A stretch of 64,000 nucleotides of DNA from Furcasterigmium furcatum. Lineage: Eukaryota; Ascomycota; Sordariomycetes; Glomerellales; Plectosphaerellaceae. Under the pieces are notes generated by a model, which had not been told where the DNA came from, made no database searches, and saw only the letters and a program-made list of their open reading frames with translations. Location: the NCBI GenBank assembly GCA_001599815.1, contig BCIA01000005.1, positions 4,410,472 through 4,474,471 on the forward strand, written 5' to 3'. A program made the translations under genes and the position numbers. Each line of letters starts with the position of its first letter. The first letter of the stretch is position 1. Below are positions 32,786 to 42,208 of the stretch, one piece after another.

Positions 32786-33012
32786 GGTGCCTGCGGCTCG
32801 AGCCTTTCGGCTTGCAATATTTTCTTTTCCCTAGGTTGTCACAGGAGTTACCGATGTACCTTATACTCTCGGTAATACTTGCGTTTGGAACGGCGAAAAT
32901 ATGCCTTATTGTACGCGTTGCGACCTTTCATCGTGCTTTCACAACAGACCCGGGACCCGAGAGCATTACAGCGTCTCGAACGTCAACTTTCGCTGGGCTG
33001 GGAGATGATCCA

Positions 33013-33034
33013 GCCACACCTCAAATGGTGTGGC
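33013..33034. repeat. Stem-loop with perfect 8-bp stem
   Basis: GCCACACC and GGTGTGGC flank a 6-base loop (TCAAAT), followed by TTTTT. It lies about 230 bp past the STAND stop codon. Confidence 0.7.
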
Positions 33035-33048
33035 TTTTTGCTGCCCGT

Positions 33049-33066
33049 AAACATCCATGGATGTTT
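33049..33066. repeat. Perfect 18-bp palindrome
   Basis: AAACATCCATGGATGTTT equals its own reverse complement. It starts 15 bases after the stem-loop. Confidence 0.8.
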
Positions 33067-33663
33067 GTTTGGGGGTCTCAAACGTGGCACTGCCCCTTCC
33101 CCCCTGCGTAGGCGATATCCGACCATGTGCTGACAGTTGTGTCGGGTGCTGCAGGGTTTCTAGAAAAGAGCGAGGACCCCGGCCTGAAACATGCGCCGAT
33201 CCCCGGGCAATCAAGAACTCCAGCGCTAATAACCTGGTTATACCCCCTGAATGACCCGACAGTCTGGCACCGGACAGGGGGATAAGACAGAACAATTCTG
33301 GGCAGTGGTCGCCTGCATGCAACTCCAGCGGTCTGCTGGCCGAAGAGGAGCATCCTCGGAGGCTGAGACCCCTGAGCTGGGGTTTTGCAGTGTTTCGAGA
33401 TATGCTGTTGGCCTGCCGGGCTCTTGTTCTTGCAGCGCTCAGCTATTGACCAGCAGGCGAGGCTTTGGGTGGGCACCTCGATAGTGAGTATAGAAATAGG
33501 ACTCTCTCAAAGGCATCCTCTCCCTCACATCCTGCACTACTTTCGTGTCAATCAGAATTCCTTCATCACCAAAGTCTTCACCGGAATTCCACTCATCTCT
33601 GATTTCTTCCCTCATCCCCCGCTAAATCGCCTCGTACTGAGCAGATTCCTCACCGTTGTCGCA

Positions 33664-34668
33664 ATGAATCGCGACCAAATCATGGCGCTCGCACGATATC
33701 ATGACCCGAACTACCGGTGCCGCCCAGGCGAGCTTGCTGCCATCAAGATGCCGCGGCCTGAAGATATGGGCCCCACGCTATTCGACAGAGGAGATGTGGT
33801 CCGATTGCAACTCCAAGTCGAACTTGGCAAGAACAGAATCGAAGAACTCCAGAGGGACCTTAATCGGTCTCAGCACAACCTTCAACTGGCAAACGGTCTC
33901 AATCAAGCACTGGAGAAGCAGTGTTCCGAGTCGAATGGCGAATCGGAAATGTGGTGTGAGAGGGCCCACGCAGTGCACCAGCAGCTCGTCGCGGCACAAG
34001 GAGAAAAGGAGGGCGCCTCATTCGAGCTCGAACAGTCTCAGAAACGCGTCACAGACTTGGAAGAGACAGTCAGTCGGCTGACCACGAGAAGGAGGTCCGA
34101 TGAGACCCAGCACGCAAAGGCCATCGCAACCATCAGCAAGGAGCTAGACACGGCGAGAGAGGAGAATGCAGACACCTCAGCCAAGCTCGATCAGTGTCAG
34201 CAACGCGCCACAGATCTTCAAAAGATCGTCAGCTCGCTGAACAGGGAGAGGACACTCGATGGCATCCGCCACAAAGACGCCATCACGGCCATCAGCAAGG
34301 AGCTCGCCGCAGCAACAGAGCAGAATGCTGACACCTCAGCCAAGCTCGATCAGTCTCAGCAACGCATCAGAGAGCTTCAAACCATGGCCAGCCAGGTGGT
34401 CAAGGAGAAGGAACTCGATGGGATTCGCCACACGGAGGCTATCACGACCATCAACAAGGACCTAGCCGCAGCAAGAGAGGCCGGGGGCTCGTGGAAAGAG
34501 TGGCAGCCCAGCTTGCGGGCCTCCCAGAATATGGCCCCCGCGCGCGTGGCCGCCGCCCTGGCCTTGAAGTGGTCCTGCTTCGCCCAGGACTGGATCAGCT
34601 GGCGGTCCTCTCTCGCGTCGGCCGAGTTGGCTGCCAGCGGCGTTCCGCGGCTGTTCCCCGCGAGGTAG
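33664..34668 (+). CDS. Coiled-coil repeat protein with a chimeric 3' end
   Basis: Single open frame of 334 residues from MNRDQIMAL. Residues 45-275 are a long charged coiled coil rich in Glu, Lys, Gln and Ala. Two near-identical 53-residue units lie in tandem at 34111-34269 and 34270-34428 (each ending LDGIR, with a central ENADTSAKLDQ or QNADTSAKLDQ core). A third starts HTEAITTINKDLAAAREA and breaks off after about 17 residues at 34482. A degenerate unit precedes them. From about 34483 to the stop, the frame is the antisense of the zinc-finger gene, so the last 60 residues are probably not native. No enzymatic domain is seen. Role unknown; a scaffold or cytoskeletal part is a guess. Confidence 0.6.
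   Translation: MNRDQIMALARYHDPNYRCRPGELAAIKMPRPEDMGPTLFDRGDVVRLQLQVELGKNRIEELQRDLNRSQHNLQLANGLNQALEKQCSESNGESEMWCERAHAVHQQLVAAQGEKEGASFELEQSQKRVTDLEETVSRLTTRRRSDETQHAKAIATISKELDTAREENADTSAKLDQCQQRATDLQKIVSSLNRERTLDGIRHKDAITAISKELAAATEQNADTSAKLDQSQQRIRELQTMASQVVKEKELDGIRHTEAITTINKDLAAAREAGGSWKEWQPSLRASQNMAPARVAAALALKWSCFAQDWISWRSSLASAELAASGVPRLFPAR
34111..34480 (+). repeat. Two and one-third 159-bp coding repeats
   Basis: Units at 34111-34269 and 34270-34428, plus a truncated third from 34429. Each unit encodes 53 residues of coiled coil, starting HxxAITxI(S/N)K. Confidence 0.8.
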
Positions 34669-36653
34669 CTGGTGAAGCGCACGATGTTGTGCAGCGGTGC
34701 GAGGAGAACCATGCACGCCTGGTGGAGGTGCAGAAGCGTCACGCCTCTGTGTGTGTTTGAGATGTTGTCCGCGAGTGAGAGCTGCAGAAGGTCGAGGGAA
34801 TCACAGGCTGCATTCCTCCATTTGTTGAAAAGCGGCACCGACGGAGGCCAGATCGGTAGCAGCTGTGGGTTGCTGAGTTCCGTCTCGCTCGTCTGCCGCT
34901 CGGGGCATGGCTCGAAACGTGATAAGCCTTGTCGAACGTGCTTCTGCACGCCCCATGTCTGGTGGCAGATGCCTTGGGAAAGGAGCGCAGTCTCAAAGAA
35001 CTCGAAGTCCCGCAGAGGAAGCTTCTTGACATACAAATGCCGCATTGAGTCGAGGAAGGTAGGGTGAGTTGGCGGCGTCGTCTCGTGAAGTTGAGACCAC
35101 TCGGCGGCCGTCGAGGCATCCCAGAGCGTTTCGGGACAAGGCAAGGGCATTCCCGCAACATCATCTAGGGCCAGAGAGGGTGCCCTGTGGTGTTGGAAGT
35201 TCCACATGGAATCAAGGAGCCAGATTCCGTATCCGACACGAAGCTTTTGCTCCTTGTAACGCCATACGGCCCAGCGCTCGTCGAGGGTGTTCACAGTGAT
35301 GCTCTCGAGATTTTCCAACGCTTGCGACGTCCATCGCGACCGGCAGAAGGCAGTCAGGTCACTCATGCTGCGGATGGCGGATCTGAAGAGCAGCTTGTGG
35401 CCGAGGTATCCGGCGCCGACTGCGTGGAGAAGACGGACCTTGGCCTCCAGCAGTTCCTTGGCAGGGATGTTTGCCGCTTTCTCCTCTTCGGCGATCATGA
35501 CTCTTCGCAGAAACTCTTGCATGGAGACGGAGAAGAGCGCAGCGTCAGGACCCTCCAGGTGTTGGCTTCCTGCTGCGCTGATCGCCAGGATCAGTGTCCA
35601 GTGCGATTCTGGGCGCAAATCCGTCCCGATGTGGATGATTGGAAATCTGGGGTGGAATTGCGACCGATACAGCAACAAGCATTCCTCCAGGACTTCCTTC
35701 TCAGGGGGCGAGTCGCCTGTGAAAGTTGGGAATATGCTGTTTACCTGGCAGAGCTGGAAGAAGCTCTGAACAATGGATCGATAGGTGTCCTCGTGGATGA
35801 TGTGTTCTGAAGGTCTTGATCCGTGAGTTTGGTAGCGCAGACAGAAGGCCTTTCTCTCGATCTCGGGCCGGAACGAATACCGCGTATGCTCCAAGAGAGG
35901 ACCCTTTGTGTTGTCCCAGTTGTCCATGACCATGTCGTCTGTCAAGGTATGGGACCCCTCCGGAGAGTACAGCCCATGAAAAGGGGCACGCTGCGACGTG
36001 AGAATGTCGAGGCCAGTGGCATTCGGCGAAATGAACGCAGCATCTTGCGGGGAGTAGCCAGCCCAGGAGTCGTCGAAGATGACGCTGAAATCAAACGGAA
36101 TAGCCGATGTTGGCGTCAAGTTGGCTTCGTGGGCGAAGGTGCTCGTGTCTGTGGGCAACCAGTTCAGATCGAAGAGGGCATCGGGTGCCCAGGGGTCTTG
36201 AGGTTGGAAGACAGGCTCCGGCGCGACAACTCCGGAGATGTTTGGATGGGCGGATGGATCGATGGCCATCACACTGCCAGCGTCCTCAGGGCGGGGGAGG
36301 ATATCAGGAAGATGCTGTTGAGGACCTGCCGCAGGGGTTGTTGCCGGGTACTGGCAAACCTGACTCCTCTGCGCGCAGCGATGGCATGGCTGGGTTCTGT
36401 CGCACCTTGCCTTTGCTGACGCGCAGTTCAAGCATGCCCGCGTGTCTTTCATCAACACCACCTCGGCGGGCGATAGCCGGTGGATGGACAAGTGCTTGCG
36501 CCAGACATCTCGTCGGCCAAAGGTCTTGGGGCAATCCGGGCACTGAAACCGCTGGGATCTGGCTGAGTGTGTTTTCTCGTGGCGCCTCAGATGCTCGGGT
36601 CGCGTGAAGGACTTGCTGCACTTGGTGCACCCGTACTTGTCGGGGTATTGCAT
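34377..36653 (-). CDS. Transcription factor with two C2H2 fingers and a Zn2Cys6 cluster
   Basis: Single open frame of 758 residues. The N-terminus has two C2H2 fingers (Cys9, Cys12, His25, His29; Cys38, Cys41, His54, His58), then a Zn2Cys6 cluster with Cys74, 77, 84, 90, 93 and 100 in the spacing 2-6-5-2-6. The middle and C-terminal parts match the fungal-specific transcription factor domain (FFQLCQVNSIFPTFTG, LRVGYGIWLLDSMWNF). C2H2 plus Zn2Cys6 is a known class of fungal regulators. The family motif IFWEARKLGCHSFHEPPA ends at about 34482. Beyond it the frame reads the antisense of the coiled-coil repeats, so the last 35 residues look foreign and a normal C-terminus is missing. It lies 285 bp from the 3' end of GH127 and may regulate that cluster. 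Confidence 0.85.
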   Translation of the reverse strand: MQYPDKYGCTKCSKSFTRPEHLRRHEKTHSARSQRFQCPDCPKTFGRRDVWRKHLSIHRLSPAEVVLMKDTRACLNCASAKARCDRTQPCHRCAQRSQVCQYPATTPAAGPQQHLPDILPRPEDAGSVMAIDPSAHPNISGVVAPEPVFQPQDPWAPDALFDLNWLPTDTSTFAHEANLTPTSAIPFDFSVIFDDSWAGYSPQDAAFISPNATGLDILTSQRAPFHGLYSPEGSHTLTDDMVMDNWDNTKGPLLEHTRYSFRPEIERKAFCLRYQTHGSRPSEHIIHEDTYRSIVQSFFQLCQVNSIFPTFTGDSPPEKEVLEECLLLYRSQFHPRFPIIHIGTDLRPESHWTLILAISAAGSQHLEGPDAALFSVSMQEFLRRVMIAEEEKAANIPAKELLEAKVRLLHAVGAGYLGHKLLFRSAIRSMSDLTAFCRSRWTSQALENLESITVNTLDERWAVWRYKEQKLRVGYGIWLLDSMWNFQHHRAPSLALDDVAGMPLPCPETLWDASTAAEWSQLHETTPPTHPTFLDSMRHLYVKKLPLRDFEFFETALLSQGICHQTWGVQKHVRQGLSRFEPCPERQTSETELSNPQLLPIWPPSVPLFNKWRNAACDSLDLLQLSLADNISNTHRGVTLLHLHQACMVLLAPLHNIVRFTSYLAGNSRGTPLAANSADAREDRQLIQSWAKQDHFKARAAATRAGAIFWEARKLGCHSFHEPPASLAAARSLLMVVIASVWRIPSSSFSLTTWLAMV
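34478..34486. other. Junction between two truncated convergent genes
   Basis: Coiled-coil repeat homology on the plus strand stops here and transcription-factor homology on the minus strand starts here, with no spacer and no stop codon in between on either strand. Confidence 0.55.
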
Positions 36654-36938
36654 CGTGCCGCGTTCTGATGGCCGGGGATGTTCAGGAGAGAAACAGAGCG
36701 CCCCAAATGATTGGTAACGGGGATGACTGGTTACTGGCGGGAAGCGGGGAGTGCAGCTCTTAAGAAATCTCCACGCGGGGAAGCCTGACCTCGGAGTGAG
36801 ACTAATTAAGACCTGAAGTGCCTGGAGACAGCACTGATTCGAGCGGATTTAGAATGCGTCCCCACCAAAGTCAGGCGATGGCAGACGAGTCTTAGCCATG
36901 AACGGTGCCCGTTAGCGGGCTCTCTGAGAGTAACTAAT

Positions 36939-39139
36939 TTACAGGGCGAGTTCCCCAGGCCTGAACCCAACTCGCATCTGACCACGACCTCCCCGGTTGG
37001 ACCGGTAATAGTATGGAACGAGCGTAAGGCCTTCTATGGGCGTTCGCTTCGATGCGAGGCCTTTGAGTTCCAGCTGCGAGAACGAAGGCGAGGATGCTCC
37101 CCCGTCAATGCTCTGAGCAAAAGCTCCTGTCTTTACCACCAAGGTGGCCATCTTCTCCCCCTCTGCGGTATCAACGATTCTCTCCTCAATTTCGCAATCA
37201 GAATCGAGATGTAGGCTCTGAGTATCCAGTGCGTCAGCGGATTGCCACAAATATCGACTTCGAATCGTCTGAAGCTTACCTTGAAATGGTCCTGGACCCA
37301 GGTGTTGTCGACATCCTCCGCGCAGTACACGACCGGGCCGCGGGCAACCGAAACGACCCTGTGCGAGGCCCGCGGATGAGAGTACAGCAGCCGCGGTACC
37401 ATGGGAAACGTGATAGTGAAGTCCGGGTTCTGCTCCAGGTAGGAGCTCGGAACGGAAAGGTAGCCTCCCCCAACCTGGGGGTCTTCAAGGGGCGGAGAGA
37501 GCTGTAGTTCAGTTAGCGAGAGTGCAGAACGGATCAGACGAGCATTGCCTTACGTCGAAAGTCGAAGCCCATGCGGGAATCCTAAGTCTCAGGGTGACCT
37601 TTTGCTTATGCCCCGACTCCAACGAGAACCTCACTGCCCCATCATTGGGCCAATCCGTATGCTGGAGGATCTTACTCTCTTGCCCGTCTACCTGAAACTT
37701 CAAGGTAGATTGCGTGTAGAGGTGAATGTTGATGGTGGCGCCCGCCGCATCGTTGGTCTGCGAGAAGACGTAGCCGCCGACATGGCCGAGTAGTCGAAGG
37801 ATGTTCGGAGGGCAGCAGCACACCGTGAACCATTCTTCTCGAGACGAAAGGGTCTGATCGCTGGACCCGAGCTGGTTGATGTAGGTGAAGCCCTTCCCGT
37901 TGGCAGACATGGCTGTCAGGACGGCGTTGTAGAGTGCCAGCTCCATGACATCGCTGTACTCGTTGCTGAGCTTGGACTGGGAATGGCAGAGCAATTAGCA
38001 TGGACCCCTCAGAACTCGCCTCGTGATCGACAAGAACTCACCTGGAGCATCCGTTCAGCCCACATGATCACGCCGATGGCCGCGCATGTCTCGGCGTAAC
38101 AGCCGCCCTCGTCCGTGCTCTGGGGCAGGAAGTAATCCGCCCCAAATCCTTCCCACGACTTGACAGCACCGATGCCTCCCGTTGCGTACATCTTCTTTCC
38201 CACCATGTTGTTCCATAGTCGGCCTATTGCTGTAGCAAGCTCAGGGTGCGACGAGGGCTGCATCCGCACCAGATCAGCCGTCGCTGCGTACAGGTACATT
38301 GCTCTCACAGCGTGGCCCTCGACGGTGTCTTGCTCGGCAATGGGCTTGTGTGCCTGGCAGTACCACGTCGACGTGCTCTCGGGCCACCAGTCCGGCCGGT
38401 GGAACGCGTGATGGCCTCTCCTCGCCGCCTCGACGGTGTAGAAATGTTTCCCATCAACACCAGTGGCGTTTCCTCTTTCCGTGATAAAGTATGTCGCAAG
38501 CTCCAGGTATGCCGGCCGTTTTGTTCGGTGGAACAGTCGGAGCAGTGCGAGCTCGATCTCGGGGTGGCCTGGGTACCCGTGGATCTGGCCCTGTCGTGGG
38601 CCGAAAACTTCGCAGAGCAGGTCCACGTATTTGCAAATCGGATCCAACAGCTTGGTATTGTGGTAGTGCTGGTGGTGCGCGAGAGCTGCTTCGATGAGGT
38701 GTCCGGCGTTGTACAGCTCGTGCATGTCGCGGATGTTCGTGAAGCGCATACCGGGCTCGACAACCGAGTAGTGGATGTTGAGGTAGCCATCGGGATGCTG
38801 GGCTTTGTGGATCAGGGTGACGAGCTCTTCGATCGCTTGCTCGATCACCGGATCGCCGAGATCGTTGGTGTCTAGGAAATAACACGCGCCCTCGATCCAT
38901 TTGGCAATATCGGAGTCCCAGAACATGTGATCAGGGATGGGCCAGGTGGTGGGGATCTGGGCGTGAATGGGATGCGGTTTCAGCTCAAAGGCATTGTAGC
39001 GACCGGTTCTCTTGAGCACATCGAGCTGGTACAAGATGGTGTTTTTGGCAGCCACGCTTCGACGACGCCCGAGCAAGGACGAGGAGGCGTCGATGTCAAC
39101 TTGGACAAACTGTTCCTGGGGATGCGCCATGTCGGACAA
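36939..39139 (-). CDS. Glycoside hydrolase family 127 (beta-L-arabinofuranosidase-like)
   Basis: Four exons, 39139-38042, 37976-37554, 37501-37280 and 37217-36939, give 673 residues. It matches GH127 (former DUF1680): an (alpha/alpha)6 barrel followed by beta-sandwiches. The zinc-thiolate active site is present: Glu and Cys in GGCYAETCA, and the adjacent Cys pair in WFTVCCCPPN. Family members retain arabinose from beta-L-arabinofuranosides, for example on hydroxyproline-rich plant glycoproteins. No signal peptide is visible, so it probably acts inside the cell on imported oligosaccharides. That fits the divergent sugar transporter at 39756. The 3' end is near the zinc-finger regulator. Start at the first Met (MSDMAHPQEQ); MAHPQEQ three codons later is also possible. 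Confidence 0.92.
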
Positions 39140-39755
39140 TGGTATGAGAAGACGGAAGTGGTGTCATGTGCCCAGGATGCCACCCCAATCCATCTTACTG
39201 CTGTTAAGTAGTCGACATGGGGAGGATCTGTTTGTTTGCCCCAGCGGCACCCGATGCCTTGTTGTTTCCACCTCCAAGTCGGCAACCCCTGGCGAGGATG
39301 GAAGCCCATCGGGAGAGCCCATCGGAGAAGACCACTTGGTGGGCGGAAAGAACGCCACCGGCCCATCGGAAAGCCCACCGGAGTGGATCCCACCAGCCGG
39401 AACCCCATCCGCTAAGAGGTCCGGTGAGGTTGTCCGAGGCTCTTGAATGCTTCCTTTCAATCTCTCGATCAACATTTTCCGCCAGCTCGGTCTCGCCTTT
39501 GCATTCGTCAGTTCCAGGCCCGAGTTCCTGGGGGCCCACGGGGTGGCTTCAAGGCCGGGAGTCTGGGGTGCGCACTTGGCGTGCTTCCTTGGAATCATCA
39601 GCTGAGCATCCAGATTGCTGGCCGAAAACACCAAAGGCATTGGGTATATTATCCTGTACACCCGCCGTCTTCTTGCCAGTTCACACTTCTACACATCTTC
39701 ACATCTCATACCATCTGAAACTCCAAACTTTGCCTCGCTTTCTTAGCAAAACATC
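39140..39755. promoter_or_regulatory. Bidirectional promoter of GH127 and sugar transporter
   Basis: A 616-bp divergent promoter with four copies of GCCCAYCGG between 39304 and 39381, and CCACCGG, CCGGAAC and GGCGGAAA elements around them. CGG triplets suit a Zn2Cys6 regulator. Confidence 0.6.
39304..39381 (+). promoter_or_regulatory. Four direct copies of GCCCAYCGG
   Basis: Copies at 39304-39312, 39317-39325, 39361-39369 and 39373-39381. They form two pairs with start-to-start spacing of 13 and 12 bp. Candidate operators for the neighbouring C2H2/Zn2Cys6 regulator (inference). Confidence 0.5.
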
Positions 39756-41458
39756 ATGGACGCCGAGAAGCAAGACCGCACTGCGCTCGAGCAACACGAA
39801 GACAACAACCCAACAAGCAACGATGATCCTGAAAAGTCTGTCGCCGTTGCCCAGGCACGGCAGGGTGCCGATGAAGAACACAACATGACGCTTCTGGAGG
39901 GCATCAAGACGTACCCTTGGGCGGTAGCCTGGTCGGTGGCTGTCTCCATGGTCATCATCATGGAAGGCTACGACATCGTCCTCGTCAATGCGCTCATTGC
40001 CCAACCCGCCTTCCAACGAACATATGGCAGCTGGTACGGTGAGGAGCTGGGCTACCAGATCTCCGGCCCCTGGCAGGTCGGCCTGTCGAACGCCACCGCC
40101 TGCGGCACCATCTTCGGCGCCTTTGCCAACGGCTGGCTGACCCAGAGGTTCGGGTATCGCAATACCCTCCTCGCGTCCCTGGCCTTTCTCGCGGCCGCCA
40201 TCTCTCTGACATTCTTTGCCGTCAATCTGCCCATGCTCTGCGCCGGATGCTTCATCTGCGGTCTTCCCTTCGGGCTCTTTGCTACCATGGCCCCGGCGTA
40301 CGCATCGGAAATCTGCCCCACGGTCCTCAGAGGCTACCTCGCCAACTACGTGTGCTTCTGCTGGGCTGCGGGCCTTCTCCTCTCCGCGGGCGTTCAGCAA
40401 GCCTTTTCGTCCCGCGACGATCAATGGGCGTACAGGGTCCCCTTCGGTATTCAATGGGCGTGGCCTATTCCCTTGGCCTGCCTGCTCTGGTTCACCCCCG
40501 AGTCCCCCTGGCTCCTGCTCCGAAAGGGTCGGAGGGATGAAGCAGCAAAGGTCCTACAGAGGCTCGGTATGGCAGATGGTGCGCGAGTGGACTCTACCAT
40601 CGCCATGATGGAACACACGATCATGATCGAGGACCAGACCGGCGCCGGCACGCGATACGCCGACTGCTTCAAGGGCACGAATCTTCGCAGGACCGAAATC
40701 ACCTGTATGACCTGGGTCGTGCAGATCGTCGACGGAACCATCATCACCGGCAACCCGACCTACTTCTTCGTCCAGGCTGGCGTCGGGGCCTCGGCCGCGT
40801 TCAAGCTCTCGGTAGGAACTCTGGGTCTCGCCTGCATTGGCGTCATCGTGTCCTGGTTCCTGATCTATCACTTTGGAAGACGAACCCTCTACATCTTTGA
40901 TATCGGGTGTTCTCTTATCGGGCTGCTTGCCATTGGTATCGCGTCTGCCGTGAGCGACTCGGAGGCCAGCAGCTTTGCCCAGGCCGGCATCGTCATGCTG
41001 TCCACGGTCATCCGGTTCGCAACTGTTGGGCCTGTCTGCTATGCCATCATCTCAGAGATCTCTGCCGTGTCGCTCCGAAGCAAGACTCTGGCCGTTGCGA
41101 GAATCGCCTACTACCTCGCGCAAATCGTCGGAAACGTCATTAGTCCTTACATGATCAACCCCACGGAGGGAAACTGGAAGGGAAAGGCGGGATTCTTCTG
41201 GGCCGGTTCCTGCGCCATTGTGTTGGTTTGGGCATATTTCCGTCTCCCTGAGACGAAGGTACGCTGTTTATTGCTCGTTTTAGTTCGAACCACAAATGTT
41301 GCTAACACCACGGCTTTCAGGACCGCACATATGAGGAGATCGATCTCCTGTTCGACGCCAAGGTCCCGGCAAGGAAGTTCAAGGGCACGATCGTTAACCC
41401 ATATTCACAGGGGGAGGAAAAGGTCATCGTCAGCGGCTTTGAAAAGTCTACCGTTTGA
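39756..41458 (+). CDS. MFS sugar transporter (alpha-glucoside permease type)
   Basis: Two exons, 39756-41258 and 41321-41458, give 546 residues. The sugar-porter subfamily is clear: 12 helices, first helix with VIIMEGYDIVLVNAL, loop NGWLTQRFGYRNT, the PESPWLLLRKGRRDEA motif after helix 6, and YFRLPETKDRTYEEIDLLF at the end, completed by the second exon. The GYD motif in helix 1 is typical of fungal maltose and alpha-glucoside proton symporters. It sits in the plasma membrane. Divergent arrangement with GH127 suggests uptake of arabinose-containing oligosaccharides, though the substrate could be another glycoside. Confidence 0.93.
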
Positions 41459-42208
41459 AGCAGAAGAAGTATATGCTAGTGTATCGCGTTCTCTTCTTCA
41501 ATACCTAGGCTACAAGAACAGACTTTGACCACATTTCCCGATCACATCGCTTGTTTGTCTAGATAAATGTCGGGATATATGCGGATTATGGTGTAGGAAG
41601 GACGGATAGTTAGCTACGCCTTAAACGTACTAGAGTGTATCAGACCTTGGTTTGTCAACATTGGTTTTAATCCTGGTCCGAGGGAGGTTCTTATTATGCT
41701 GCCCACCGATATCGCATGCCAAGCCAACCCGATTCTTGATTTGGAGCTCTGCCCGGTATATTGCCGAGCTAATACTGGAATGCCGACACCCCTGATACTC
41801 TAAAGTCCGGGACATGAGGGGTTCGCGCGGAGGCTTGATTCGTGATCGCCTCAACGGCACCGTTCATTGGCTCATCACCATTACGCAAGTCGGGCGCCGT
41901 CTTTCGAATGGGCAGCGCGCTCGTCTAATGTGCTCTGATCTGCCATATCCATCGCCACGGGGCCGAGGCGATTGGGTCGAGAAGCTTATCAGAGAGAATG
42001 ATGTGACAGCAGGCAGTCATCTCGCCATCAGTTTTGGGGGAAGATAAGTCTAGCGTCTAGTGATGCAATCCGTCACCCTCCAGGGACGTCTTGTCAGGAG
42101 TATTTATATGATGCCATTCGGCCGTACTTAAACACATATCCCAGACATCAATGATCGCCGTTTTTTGCAATCTGGAGATCATACAATACGTGTTTATGAC
42201 CTGCAAAG
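41459..42208. other. Intergenic region
   Basis: 750 bp without a supported gene. It holds the transporter 3' flank and the promoter of the next MFS gene. Confidence 0.5.

Larger units (their letters stand above)
32786..33663. other. Intergenic region with palindromes
   Basis: No gene is supported. Two inverted repeats at 33013-33034 and 33049-33066 are listed separately. The right end is the promoter of the coiled-coil gene. Confidence 0.5.

Noticed and set aside
39164..39888. Frames of 165 and 223 codons in the GH127/transporter promoter
   Set aside because: They lie on opposite strands, overlap the repeat motifs and real gene starts, and carry no domain.
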